Below, piece by piece: positions 1 through 7,415 of a DNA stretch of 36,554 nucleotides. Numbering within the stretch: position 1 is the stretch's first letter; every line of letters starts with the position of its first letter. Below the pieces are notes generated by a model. That model was not told the origin of the DNA. It saw nothing but the letters and a program-made list of their open reading frames with translations, and did no database searches. A program made the translations under genes and the position numbers. This DNA comes from Flavobacteriaceae bacterium (GTDB taxonomy: Bacteria; Bacteroidota; Bacteroidia; Flavobacteriales; Flavobacteriaceae): the NCBI GenBank assembly GCA_030828745.1, contig JAURBX010000003.1, positions 1 through 36,554 on the forward strand. Reading direction: 5' to 3'.

Positions 1-852
1 AAGAAAATCTTTTTCTGCTTTGGTTAAACTTTCATATCCTGAGGTGCTGATTTTATCTAAGATTTCATCAATTCTTTTTTGATGAGAAGAATCTTTAGTA
101 TCTCCATTAGTTTTTTTAGGGGCAGTTTTACTTTTGTATACCGTTTTTAAGGATTGCTTTTTACGGAAAAAATTTAAGAAATAATCAATAAAACGTTCAA
201 AAGGTAAGCCAATATCTATTCCTTGCTGAAGGCGTTGGGCATATAAAAATCCCAAACCTGCACCTCCTAAATGTGCCAAATGTCCACCGGCATTACCATA
301 AGGAATTTGAATTACATCCAACAATACAAAAACCAATCCTAAGTAGCGTAACTTGACATTGAAAAAGAGGATCCGCACTTCAAAGTCTGGAGTATAAGCA
401 CTCATAAAAATAAAAATAGCCATTACTCCTGCGGAAGCTCCAACCATTACTGGGGTACTGTTTTGGAAAGCAGGGAAAAGCGAATAACTTACTAAAAAGG
501 TTAATCCACCCATAATAACCCCCAAGAAATAAATATTGAAAAAAGTTCGAGGTGGGAACAGATTTAAGAATAATCGGGATGCAAAAAATAAGAGATACAT
601 ATTCCAAAAAAGATGGAAAAATCCGGAATGAATAAAACTATAGGTAACTAGTGACCAAGGCTTAAACAAAAGCTCACCCCAGTTTGAGGAAAGCTCAAAC
701 CACCCTAAAAAAACATCAAAGGGAACGGCTAAAAGAAAAAATAAAGTTTTTAAGAAAAAAGGGAGTATAAAACATAGTACATTGATTAAAATCAACTTCT
801 CTGCACTATTCAACTGCTGAATCCTGTATCGCATTTGGTCTTTAAAATTCAT
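1..852 (-). CDS. Rhomboid family intramembrane serine protease (C-terminus cut by window edge)
   Basis: Polytopic membrane protease expected to cleave transmembrane substrates within the inner membrane. 284 residues are visible, starting at the ATG whose A is base 852, and the frame runs off the left edge without a stop. Visible signatures are the HSGFFHLFWN motif (H80, N84), the catalytic serine in VGASAG (S140) and the catalytic histidine in GGHLAHLGGA (H194), with several hydrophobic segments between. After the last membrane segment comes a basic linker and a tail reading RIDEILDKISTSGYESLTKA, typical of flavobacterial rhomboids. The start codon overlaps the stop of the upstream rhomboid by one base (TAATG), so the two are probably translationally coupled. 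The two proteins look like diverged paralogues. Family assignment is confident; substrates are unknown. Confidence 0.9.
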   Translation of the reverse strand, partial: MNFKDQMRYRIQQLNSAEKLILINVLCFILPFFLKTLFFLLAVPFDVFLGWFELSSNWGELLFKPWSLVTYSFIHSGFFHLFWNMYLLFFASRLFLNLFPPRTFFNIYFLGVIMGGLTFLVSYSLFPAFQNSTPVMVGASAGVMAIFIFMSAYTPDFEVRILFFNVKLRYLGLVFVLLDVIQIPYGNAGGHLAHLGGAGLGFLYAQRLQQGIDIGLPFERFIDYFLNFFRKKQSLKTVYKSKTAPKKTNGDTKDSSHQKRIDEILDKISTSGYESLTKAEKDFL

Positions 853-1589
853 TAATCCCACCGGTTTTTATCAAATTGATTTTTTTTCCAATACCATAAC
901 ATTATAAATCCAGTGATGGCCCCTCCTACATGAGCAAAATGGGCAATGGGTCCAATAGAGTAAGAGGTGAAACCGAAAAATAAATCCCCCAAAATTAAAA
1001 TAGGAACTAAAACTTTAGCTTTTACAGGGATGGGAGGAAAAAGCAACATTAAACGAGCATTGGGAAAGGAAAATGCAAAAGCTACTAAAACGCCATAAAG
1101 AGCTCCTGAAGCTCCTACCATCACCCCATTAAAAGCAGACAAACCACTAAGTAATTCATCTCTTCCTATTTGCTCAACGACTGAATAAGATAAATCTCTC
1201 GTGTTAAAAAAGTTAGTGATTTGAGTCGTTGTTAAACCTTGAGAAACTAATAAATCGGTAATACTTTCTACTTGAAAATAATACAATCCCAACTGAAGCG
1301 CTGCCGCTCCAAAACCAGTTGAAAGATAAAAGAAAATAAATTTTTTGCGCCCCCACATCTGTTCAATAGGAGTTCCAAACATATACAAGCCAAACATATT
1401 GAAAAATATATGTCCTAAGTCACCATGCATAAACATATGGGTAAGGGGTTGCCAGAGTTGAAAGTTAGCATTGGAAGGATAGTGCAATGCAAACCAGTCA
1501 TACATCACATCACCCAAGGACAATGTGGCAATAAAAAAAATTACATTGATGATTAAAAGATGTTTTACGGTCTCTGTAATGTTTCGCAT
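852..1589 (-). CDS. Rhomboid family intramembrane serine protease
   Basis: A 245-residue membrane protein with a complete rhomboid core. H60 and N64 in HGDLGHIFFN match the HxxxN oxyanion motif, S161 in VGASGALYG is the nucleophile, and H220 in HFAHVGG is the catalytic partner. An unusually long loop between about residues 103 and 150 separates the second membrane segment from the serine-bearing helix; its role is unclear. It lies between mutL and a second rhomboid in a minus-strand operon, and its ATG overlaps the mutL stop by one base (TAATG). The link to mismatch repair is probably shared transcription rather than shared function. Substrate is unknown. Confidence 0.92.
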   Translation of the reverse strand: MRNITETVKHLLIINVIFFIATLSLGDVMYDWFALHYPSNANFQLWQPLTHMFMHGDLGHIFFNMFGLYMFGTPIEQMWGRKKFIFFYLSTGFGAAALQLGLYYFQVESITDLLVSQGLTTTQITNFFNTRDLSYSVVEQIGRDELLSGLSAFNGVMVGASGALYGVLVAFAFSFPNARLMLLFPPIPVKAKVLVPILILGDLFFGFTSYSIGPIAHFAHVGGAITGFIMLWYWKKNQFDKNRWD

Positions 1590-3370
1590 TAATTTAATTT
1601 TTGTTCAATTTCCCCTTTATCCAATGTAATAAAAATCTGTTTATTAAAAGGGGATACTGTCGTTTCTTTACATCCAAAAAAATCGTCTAACAAACGTTGT
1701 TGTTCTTCCAATTCAAGGGATTGTCCTGAGTGAATTGCTAAACTTTTTGCCATCGCTTTTGCTACTTGATCAGCAAAACTGAAATGCTCCTCCCCAGTAT
1801 CTTGATCCGTCTCAGACAGTAAGGTTTCAATAAGCGACTCTATTTTTCCTGGCGGACAATGCTCAGGAGAACCCATCACTTCGAGTGACTTTTTGTTATA
1901 CTTAATTTCAAAACCTAAGGCCTCTAAAATTTCCTCTGAACTTTTAAACTGCGCTTCTTGCTGAGAATTCAATTGGATTGTTATTGGAAAAAGCAGTTGC
2001 TGACTCACTCCTTTTTTTGTGGTAATGGCACTTAAAAAACGTTCATATAGAATACGTTGATGGGCTCTACTTTGATCAATTAATAACATACGAGTTCGCA
2101 GCGGACAAACGATATATTTTGAGAAAAGCTGAAATACTCGCGTAGCTTGCGGCACTTCAACTAAAGGGCTTGAGTGAGTTGTTTCTTCAATAGGACTGGA
2201 ATGAATACCACTGTACAAACCCTCCCATTGCTCCATTTTTGGTTTTCTTTTTGAGGTTGGCTCTTGAAAGGGATTAAAACTTGAATCTACTTCTATCGGG
2301 GGAGTAGAAGGAACCTTGTTTTTGAAAGCATAGGGAACATCCATTGTTTGATTTTGTTCAAAATCAAGTGTAGGCATGACTTGGAAAATACCTAAACTGT
2401 GTTTGACGGCTGAACGTAAAATCGCATATAAACTTTGTTCGTCTTCAAATTTTACCTCTGTTTTGGTTGGATGAATATTGATATCTATTGTTTTGGGATT
2501 TAATTCTAGATATAAAAAATATCCTGGTTTAAATCCTGGACGTAATAAACCCTCAAAGGCATTACTTACTGCATGATGTAAAAAGGGGCTTCGAATAAAA
2601 CGATCGTTAACGAAAAAAAACTGCTGTCCCCTAGTCTTTTTGGCATGAGTAGGTTTTAGGACGAATCCTGTAAGCTTCGCCAAAGTAGTTGTTTCTTCCA
2701 CTGGAACAAGCAACGCATCTAGTTTACTCCCAAAAATACCTACAATTCTTTTACGAAGGTTTGTTCCTGGTAAGTCAAATAATTCTGTTCCGTTGTTAAA
2801 AAATAAAAACTTGAGTTCAGGATGCGCAAGCACAACCCTGTGAAACTCATCTATAATATGTCGCAGTTCTACTGTATCTGATTTAAGAAAATTCCGTCTT
2901 GCTGGAATATTATAAAATAAACTTTTAACCGCAATTGAAGTTCCTTTAGGTTGGGTAGAAAGGGTTTGTTCAATGACCTTGCTCCCTTCAATTTTAAGGC
3001 AATGAGACACCTCTTCACTTTCAACTCGAGTATGTGTTTCCACATGGGCAATTGCTGCAATAGAAGCGAGTGCTTCACCCCTGAACCCTTTGGTATTTAA
3101 TGCAAATAAATCTTCTGCAACATTAATTTTTGACGTGGCGTGACGTTCAAATGCCAAACGGATGTCTGTACTATTCATCCCCATCCCATTGTCAATCACT
3201 TGAACCAAAGTTTTTCCAGCATCTTTAATGATCAATTGTATAGTGTCCGAACCTGCATCAACAGCATTTTCAAGCAACTCTTTTACAACAGAAGCGGGTC
3301 GCTGAATGACTTCTCCAGCCGCAATTTGATTGGCTACATGATCTGGCAAAAGCGTTATCCGATTCGACAT
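1589..3370 (-). CDS. mutL: DNA mismatch repair protein MutL
   Basis: MutL links mismatch recognition by MutS to strand removal. The N-terminal GHKL ATPase is intact: E31 and N35 in VVKELLENAVDAG, DNGMGM at 60-65 and GFRGEALASI at 95-104. The transducer domain follows (FVNDRFIRSP, then NIHPTKTEVKF at 298-308). A low-complexity linker runs from about 335 to 408, and then a C-terminal dimerisation domain. At the place where nicking MutL proteins carry DQHA(X)2E(X)4E this one reads DQSRAHQRILYE (432-443), so the H and A and the first E are replaced. The 593-residue length is normal. The start overlaps the upstream stop by one base (TAATG). Identity is certain; whether it nicks DNA is open. Confidence 0.97.
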   Translation of the reverse strand: MSNRITLLPDHVANQIAAGEVIQRPASVVKELLENAVDAGSDTIQLIIKDAGKTLVQVIDNGMGMNSTDIRLAFERHATSKINVAEDLFALNTKGFRGEALASIAAIAHVETHTRVESEEVSHCLKIEGSKVIEQTLSTQPKGTSIAVKSLFYNIPARRNFLKSDTVELRHIIDEFHRVVLAHPELKFLFFNNGTELFDLPGTNLRKRIVGIFGSKLDALLVPVEETTTLAKLTGFVLKPTHAKKTRGQQFFFVNDRFIRSPFLHHAVSNAFEGLLRPGFKPGYFLYLELNPKTIDINIHPTKTEVKFEDEQSLYAILRSAVKHSLGIFQVMPTLDFEQNQTMDVPYAFKNKVPSTPPIEVDSSFNPFQEPTSKRKPKMEQWEGLYSGIHSSPIEETTHSSPLVEVPQATRVFQLFSKYIVCPLRTRMLLIDQSRAHQRILYERFLSAITTKKGVSQQLLFPITIQLNSQQEAQFKSSEEILEALGFEIKYNKKSLEVMGSPEHCPPGKIESLIETLLSETDQDTGEEHFSFADQVAKAMAKSLAIHSGQSLELEEQQRLLDDFFGCKETTVSPFNKQIFITLDKGEIEQKLN

Positions 3371-3666
3371 TAAGCTGGTGAAGTGAAGATAGAAAGATCA
3401 AAATCTATGATATATAAGCACACAAAAACTAATGCTAAAATGATGAGTAACAAACGTAATGAAATCGAACGGTTTTTTCGAGATCGCATTTGTAACCGTG
3501 CTTCTTTCCATTGTTGACCAAAATCGTTAGTGTTATAAGTATCCCTGTATTTTGAAAACTTTGAGTCAAATTCATAGAGATTTCCCTCATCTTTCCCTTT
3601 ATAGTAGCGAGGCGTATAATTATAACGTCTGTTTTTGGACAGCTTAAATAGATTTGACTTCATCAT
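3370..3666 (-). CDS. Small conserved membrane protein upstream of mutL
   Basis: A 98-residue protein with a basic, tyrosine-rich N-terminal half (NYTPRYYKGK at 16-25) and one strongly hydrophobic segment at about 68-88, followed by IDFDLSIF. Small proteins of this type at this place in flavobacteria are, from memory, often labelled 'riboflavin synthase subunit beta'. I see no lumazine synthase motif in it, and the true ribH is the next gene upstream, so that label is probably carried over from the neighbour. A TACCTTTG box ends only 4 bases before the first ATG, which suggests an almost leaderless transcript that continues into mutL. A second ATG follows immediately. Function unknown. Confidence 0.8.
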   Translation of the reverse strand: MMKSNLFKLSKNRRYNYTPRYYKGKDEGNLYEFDSKFSKYRDTYNTNDFGQQWKEARLQMRSRKNRSISLRLLLIILALVFVCLYIIDFDLSIFTSPA

Positions 3667-3670
3667 AATT

Positions 3671-3678
3671 CAAAGGTA
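3671..3678 (-). promoter_or_regulatory. Promoter -7 element TACCTTTG for the small ORF-mutL-rhomboid operon
   Basis: Read on the minus strand the bases are TACCTTTG, a full match to the Bacteroidota -7 consensus TAnnTTTG. The box ends 4 bases before the ATG at 3666. I see no good TTG at the expected -33 distance. It lies between ribH and the next gene, so mutL may be expressed apart from ribH. Confidence 0.55.
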
Positions 3679-3729
3679 CAAGAAAGCTATAAAAATAGAA
3701 ACTCTAGTTAAAGAAACTTATGCTTGAAT

Positions 3730-4215
3730 TTAAGGAGCCTGACGTAGGGTGATCATTTGCAATGCAGCAACAGCTGCTTCAACCCCTTTATTGCCGTGTT
3801 TTCCACCACTACGATCTTGCGCTTGTTCAAGGGTATTGTCCGTTAAAACACAAAAAACTACAGGGACTTCAGATTGAATATTCAGATCTTTTATCCCTTG
3901 AGAAACAGCTTGACAGACAAAATCAAAATGTTTAGTTTGACCTTGTATAACACTCCCGATGACAATGACTGCATCCGGATTATATGTTTGTGCTTTCTTT
4001 GCCCCATAAATCAATTCAAAACTCCCAGGAACATCCCAAACTTTAATGTTCACTTCCTGAACTTTGTGTTTTACTAAAGTATTAATTGCCCCTCTTTTAA
4101 GCGCAGAGGTAATCGAATCATTCCATTGAGAAACAACAAGATGAACAGTAAAAGAAGTTCCATCCGGAACCCCTTCAGAATCATAAGCAGAAAGATTGCT
4201 TAGTACTGTTGCCAT
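3730..4215 (-). CDS. ribH: 6,7-dimethyl-8-ribityllumazine synthase
   Basis: Catalyses the penultimate step of riboflavin synthesis, joining 5-amino-6-ribitylaminouracil with 3,4-dihydroxy-2-butanone 4-phosphate. Seen: the substrate-binding segments VSQWNDSIT (28-36) and VPGSFEL (62-68), VIGSVIQGQTKHFD (85-98) with the catalytic His at 96, and DRSGGKHGNKG (134-144) with the phosphate-binding Arg at 135. At 161 residues it is the normal length. It begins one base after the stop of the upstream TPR gene, so the two are probably co-transcribed. No other riboflavin gene is present in the window. Confidence 0.97.
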   Translation of the reverse strand: MATVLSNLSAYDSEGVPDGTSFTVHLVVSQWNDSITSALKRGAINTLVKHKVQEVNIKVWDVPGSFELIYGAKKAQTYNPDAVIVIGSVIQGQTKHFDFVCQAVSQGIKDLNIQSEVPVVFCVLTDNTLEQAQDRSGGKHGNKGVEAAVAALQMITLRQAP

Positions 4216-4983
4216 TTATTGCATCAAGGTTTCCAGTCTTCCTATTTGTACCGCAACTTGTTTTGCTTCTTCAGATTTAGGAAATTCTTTTTCAATACGC
4301 TTTAAAAAGGCTAGTGCTTGTTTTGTTTTACCCACTTCAGGACCTATCATTGCCGCTTTGTAAAGATATTTGGGCGTACTAAACATATTGTTATTGATTT
4401 CTGAAGCCGTAACATAGTAGTCAAATGCGTCTTCTTTTTGATCCAATTGTAAAAATGCATCTCCGATAGCTCCTTTTGACAAAGCACTCAATAAAACATC
4501 CTCCGCAGAAAATTGATCTAAATAAACAATTGCATTTTCATAATCTTTCATATTTAAATAAGCCATCCCAGCACTGTAGGTCGCCAGTTTTGCCGCAGGA
4601 GTCCCTTTATAGTTTTTAATGATGTCTAAAAAACCATATTTTCCTTCTCCACCTCTTAGCGCTCTGGAATACAAAGAATCAGCATCAACACTATTTACAG
4701 CCAATTCAAAGTAATACTGTGCTTGGTTTAATTCACTTACCGCTTCGCGTTGCTTGGGTTCAACAACAAAATTGGTATACCCTAGATATCCCAAGACACC
4801 CACTGCAACTACACCAATGATAGTCAAAATAATATTTTGGTATTTTACAACCCATTCCTCTGTTTTGGAAGCTGAACTGTCTAAAGCATCAAATACTTCA
4901 GCTGTTGTACTCTCTACAGCAATGTCATTCTCTTTTGAAGAAGTAACTGATTTTTTTGCACCGCGTTTTTTATATGTAGCCAT
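4216..4983 (-). CDS. TPR membrane-anchored protein (YfgM/TolA-binding-like)
   Basis: A 255-residue protein with a charged cytoplasmic N-terminus (1-48), one transmembrane helix at about 50-70 (IILTIIGVVAVGVLGYLGY) and an exported region with tetratricopeptide-like helical repeats from about 80 to the end. The architecture resembles YfgM, a periplasmic chaperone partner of the Sec translocon in enterobacteria; that functional link is inference. It is the first gene of the ribH group, divergent from recF, with a very good promoter directly upstream (TTG-N17-TAATTTTG). Confidence 0.85.
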   Translation of the reverse strand: MATYKKRGAKKSVTSSKENDIAVESTTAEVFDALDSSASKTEEWVVKYQNIILTIIGVVAVGVLGYLGYTNFVVEPKQREAVSELNQAQYYFELAVNSVDADSLYSRALRGGEGKYGFLDIIKNYKGTPAAKLATYSAGMAYLNMKDYENAIVYLDQFSAEDVLLSALSKGAIGDAFLQLDQKEDAFDYYVTASEINNNMFSTPKYLYKAAMIGPEVGKTKQALAFLKRIEKEFPKSEEAKQVAVQIGRLETLMQ

Positions 4984-5003
4984 GGTAAATTAAATTAAGC
5001 GCA

Positions 5004-5031
5004 CAAAATTAGTCTTTTTATTCTAATTCAA
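5004..5031 (-). promoter_or_regulatory. Bacteroidota-type promoter for the TPR-ribH operon
   Basis: On the minus strand, TTG (plus positions 5029-5031) is followed after exactly 17 bases by TAATTTTG (5004-5011). Both elements match the Bacteroidota sigma-A consensus TTG-N17-23-TAnnTTTG. The ATG at 4983 lies 20 bases downstream. It is one of the two instances in the window with both elements intact. Confidence 0.7.
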
Positions 5032-5058
5032 AAAGCACTAAGCTATCTTCTAACTTAT

Positions 5059-5066
5059 TATTTTTG
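5059..5066 (+). promoter_or_regulatory. Putative -7 element TATTTTTG for recF
   Basis: TATTTTTG matches TAnnTTTG and ends 6 bases before the ATG at 5073, implying a nearly leaderless recF transcript. No TTG is present at -33 spacing, so the call is tentative. Confidence 0.4.
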
Positions 5067-5072
5067 TATTCT

Positions 5073-6152
5073 ATGTATTTAAAACAAATCACACTTACCA
5101 ATTACAAGAATATTACTTCCAAAACTTTTGATTTTAATCCAAAGATCAACTGCTTCATTGGAAATAATGGAGTTGGAAAGACCAACATCCTAGACGCCAT
5201 CTATCATCTGGCGTTTGGAAAAAGTTATTTCAACCCGATTTCAATCCAAAATATCCAATTTGGTGCTGATTTTTTTGCCCTTGAAGGGCGTTATGAGTCC
5301 AATGAAAGAGAAGAAAAAATTATTTGTAGTGTAAAAAAAGGACAAAAGAAAACCTTAAAACGCAATGGTAAAGTCTATAATCGTATTGCTGATCATATTG
5401 GATTCATTCCAACAGTGATTATTTCTCCTGCAGATCGTGATCTCATTTCAGAGGGAAGCAGTACGCGAAGAAAATTTATTGATGCCGTGATTGGACAAAC
5501 CGATGCTGAATTTCTCAGAAACTTAATCGAATACAACAAGATACTTTCACAACGAAACGCCTTATTAAAGTTTTTTGCCCTTAACCATACCTTTGATGTC
5601 GATACATTAGAAATTTATAATGAGCAATTGACCACACGGAATCAACCCATTTATGAAAAACGCAAGGCGTTTATGGAACAGTTTGTACCTATTTTCAAAG
5701 AACGCTATCATACGATTAGTGATCAACAAGAAGAGGTTGATTTGTCTTACGACAGTCAAATGCATAATGTTTCACATAAAATACTTCTGGAAGAAAATCT
5801 CACTAAAGATCGGATGATTCAACACACCACTTGTGGAATTCATAAAGACGATATTCATTTACTTAAAGACGGTCAACCCATAAAAAAATTCGGAAGTCAA
5901 GGGCAACAAAAAACCTTTTTAGTTGCCATGAAATTAGCTCAATTTGACTTTTTAAAAGCAGAAACGGGGGTTGCGCCTATATTACTATTAGATGATGCCT
6001 TTGACAAACTGGATCAAGAAAGAGTGTCACAAATTATTGCTTTGGTCGATCAAAATGATTTTGGTCAGATTTTTATTACTGATACTCATGAAGAAAGAAC
6101 AATACAGGCACTCTCAAATACTCAATCCAGCTATGAACTATTCAAACTTTAA
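5073..6152 (+). CDS. recF: DNA replication and repair protein RecF
   Basis: An SMC-like ABC ATPase that helps load RecA at gaps together with RecO and RecR. 359 residues from the ATG at 5073. Walker A is GNNGVGKT (30-37). The ABC signature region reads KKFGSQGQQKTFLVAMKLAQ and the Walker B region is PILLLDDAFDKLDQER near the C-terminus. An in-frame TTG lies 9 bases upstream (5064), but the ATG gives the usual RecF beginning MYLKQITLTNYKNI and fits the -7 box better. The following lipoprotein gene starts inside the recF 3' end, suggesting an operon. Confidence 0.96.
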   Translation: MYLKQITLTNYKNITSKTFDFNPKINCFIGNNGVGKTNILDAIYHLAFGKSYFNPISIQNIQFGADFFALEGRYESNEREEKIICSVKKGQKKTLKRNGKVYNRIADHIGFIPTVIISPADRDLISEGSSTRRKFIDAVIGQTDAEFLRNLIEYNKILSQRNALLKFFALNHTFDVDTLEIYNEQLTTRNQPIYEKRKAFMEQFVPIFKERYHTISDQQEEVDLSYDSQMHNVSHKILLEENLTKDRMIQHTTCGIHKDDIHLLKDGQPIKKFGSQGQQKTFLVAMKLAQFDFLKAETGVAPILLLDDAFDKLDQERVSQIIALVDQNDFGQIFITDTHEERTIQALSNTQSSYELFKL

Positions 6153-6570
6153 ACTTTTATTAGTCATTACGCTTGGCCTTTTATTTTTTATTCCCACTGG
6201 CTGTAATGAGTTGCAAAGTGTAAATCTCAAGGAACTCGAAGGGTATTGGGAAATTGACTTCATTTCCCAAAAAGGAGAAACCTTTAAACCCAGTTCATCA
6301 GCTCCCTTAATTGATTTTTACGCTCTTGAAGAAATGTCTGGATTTTATAAAAAAGTAGCCCCGTCAATCATGGGCACTTTTGAAACTTCAGAGGATGCAA
6401 CAAGATTTAAAATAGAAAAAACGAAGGATGGAATTTTCCTACACTTTAAAACTCCCTGGGATGAATGGAAGAAAAAAATAGTACAACTCGACAGCCAAAA
6501 GCTTATCTTAGCTCATGAGAAAAGAATGTTTCATTACAAACGACCTGTCTTAATCAATGTCAATCCATGA
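6133..6570 (+). CDS. Lipocalin-like lipoprotein
   Basis: A 145-residue predicted lipoprotein. The start at 6133 is chosen because it gives a clean signal peptide (MNYSNFKLLLVITLGLLFFI) followed by PTGC with the lipidated Cys at 24; an upstream in-frame ATG at 5992 would only translate recF sequence out of frame. The mature part starts with LEGYWEIDFI and alternates short beta-like stretches, in the style of the lipocalin-like domains common in Bacteroidota. It overlaps the end of recF by 20 bases and overlaps the next gene by ATGA. Ligand and role are unknown; a link to RecF beyond shared transcription is not implied. Confidence 0.75.
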   Translation: MNYSNFKLLLVITLGLLFFIPTGCNELQSVNLKELEGYWEIDFISQKGETFKPSSSAPLIDFYALEEMSGFYKKVAPSIMGTFETSEDATRFKIEKTKDGIFLHFKTPWDEWKKKIVQLDSQKLILAHEKRMFHYKRPVLINVNP

Positions 6571-6869
6571 GCAATCCAAAAAACAAGTTTGAACCTAAGC
6601 CCATTAAAAATGTCCTCCAAGACATTGTAGGTCAAAAAGCACTAAAAAAGGGGGTTCAGAATGTACGGATTTGCAATGCCTGGGGAAAAGTTGTTGGTGA
6701 AAACATCATGCAATATACCGACCAGGTCCGATTTTCCCACAACATTTTATATGTCAGTCTCCATTCCGCTCCCCTCAAAATGGAACTCAGCTATGGCCTC
6801 GAAACTCTGACACGTCAATTGAACGAACATATTGGCTCTGAGGAAATACGAAAAATAGTTTTGACCTAA
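6567..6869 (+). CDS. DUF721 (DciA-like) protein
   Basis: A 100-residue protein of the DUF721 family. Proteins of this family named DciA act in bacteria without DnaC/DnaI by interacting with the replicative helicase. Seen: N-terminal helix, [21 protein letters not shown], then [17 protein letters not shown], the usual DUF721 core, ending in EEIRKIVL. It starts by ATGA overlap with the lipoprotein gene, and the gene set recF-lipoprotein-DUF721 suggests a replication/repair operon. It converges on ndk with a 4-base overlap of the two stop codons (CTAA). Whether this small version loads helicase is inference. Confidence 0.85.
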   Translation: MSNPKNKFEPKPIKNVLQDIVGQKALKKGVQNVRICNAWGKVVGENIMQYTDQVRFSHNILYVSLHSAPLKMELSYGLETLTRQLNEHIGSEEIRKIVLT

Positions 6870-7282
6870 AAACGTTCGCGAGTAGCAAAATGAAAAGCGG
6901 CTTCTATGGCTGCATTTTCATCACTATCAGAACCGTGTACTGCATTTTCGCCCATTGAAGTTGCATATAGTTTACGGATCGTTCCTTCAGCAGCTTCAGC
7001 AGGATTTGTAGCTCCAATTAATGCTCTAAAATCACTCACGGCATTGTCTTTTTCTAAAATTGCAGCAACAATAGGACCTCTAGTCATAAAAGCGACAAGC
7101 TCACCAAAAAATGGACGCTCATTGTGTACTGCATAGAAATGTTCTGCATCAGCAAGCGTAAGTTGTGTTAATTTCAAGGCTTTAATTTTAAAGCCAGAAG
7201 ATGTTACTTTTTCTAAAATATTACCGATATGACCATTTTCAATGCCATCCGGTTTGATCATCATTAATGTTGTATTTGCCAT
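6866..7282 (-). CDS. ndk: Nucleoside diphosphate kinase
   Basis: Transfers the gamma phosphate from ATP to nucleoside diphosphates. 138 residues from the ATG at 7282. Seen: TLMMIKPDG (5-13) near the start, [11 protein letters not shown], and the active-site His116 in NAVHGSDS. An in-frame ATG at 7300 would add six residues (MQQRKK) that Ndk proteins lack, so 7282 is preferred. The upstream region carries two adjacent palindromes (7312-7323 and 7327-7344). A near-consensus -7 box, TAATATTG on the minus strand (7298-7305), sits 15 bases from the start. Confidence 0.97.
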   Translation of the reverse strand: MANTTLMMIKPDGIENGHIGNILEKVTSSGFKIKALKLTQLTLADAEHFYAVHNERPFFGELVAFMTRGPIVAAILEKDNAVSDFRALIGATNPAEAAEGTIRKLYATSMGENAVHGSDSDENAAIEAAFHFATRERF

Positions 7283-7311
7283 TTTTTTTCTTTGCTGCAA
7301 TATTACTAAAT

Positions 7312-7323
7312 GTATTTAAATAC
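7312..7323. promoter_or_regulatory. 12-base perfect palindrome upstream of ndk
   Basis: GTATTTAAATAC is a perfect palindrome lying 7 bases upstream of the ndk near-consensus -7 box, within its promoter spacer. Three bases separate it from the longer palindrome at 7327-7344. AT-rich palindromes of this length can arise by chance. Confidence 0.35.
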
Positions 7324-7326
7324 CAC

Positions 7327-7344
7327 TTTATTCGAACGAATAAA
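7327..7344. promoter_or_regulatory. 18-base operator-like palindrome between ndk and nrnA
   Basis: TTTATTCG-AA-CGAATAAA has two perfect 8-base arms around a 2-base centre. Relative to the ndk -7 box (7298-7305) it lies 22-39 bases upstream, where a -33 element would sit, so a protein bound there could block or assist RNA polymerase. It is about 58 bases from the nrnA -7-like box. Operator function is inference. Confidence 0.5.
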
Positions 7345-7415
7345 CATTTTAACCAATATGAAAAAAATAAAGGGGATGCTCTTCAAATATGATGAAAATG
7401 GTATCTTCGCCCAGT

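Noticed and set aside
380-607. 75-residue minus-strand open frame
   Set aside because: It lies out of frame within the rhomboid gene (1-852), which carries the catalytic Ser and His motifs.
5064-5072. TTG as start of recF, three codons upstream
   Set aside because: The ATG at 5073 gives the usual RecF N-terminus, and the TTG is part of the -7 element.
5992-6132. Extended N-terminus for the lipoprotein after recF
   Set aside because: It would translate recF in another frame and hide the signal peptide that starts at 6133.
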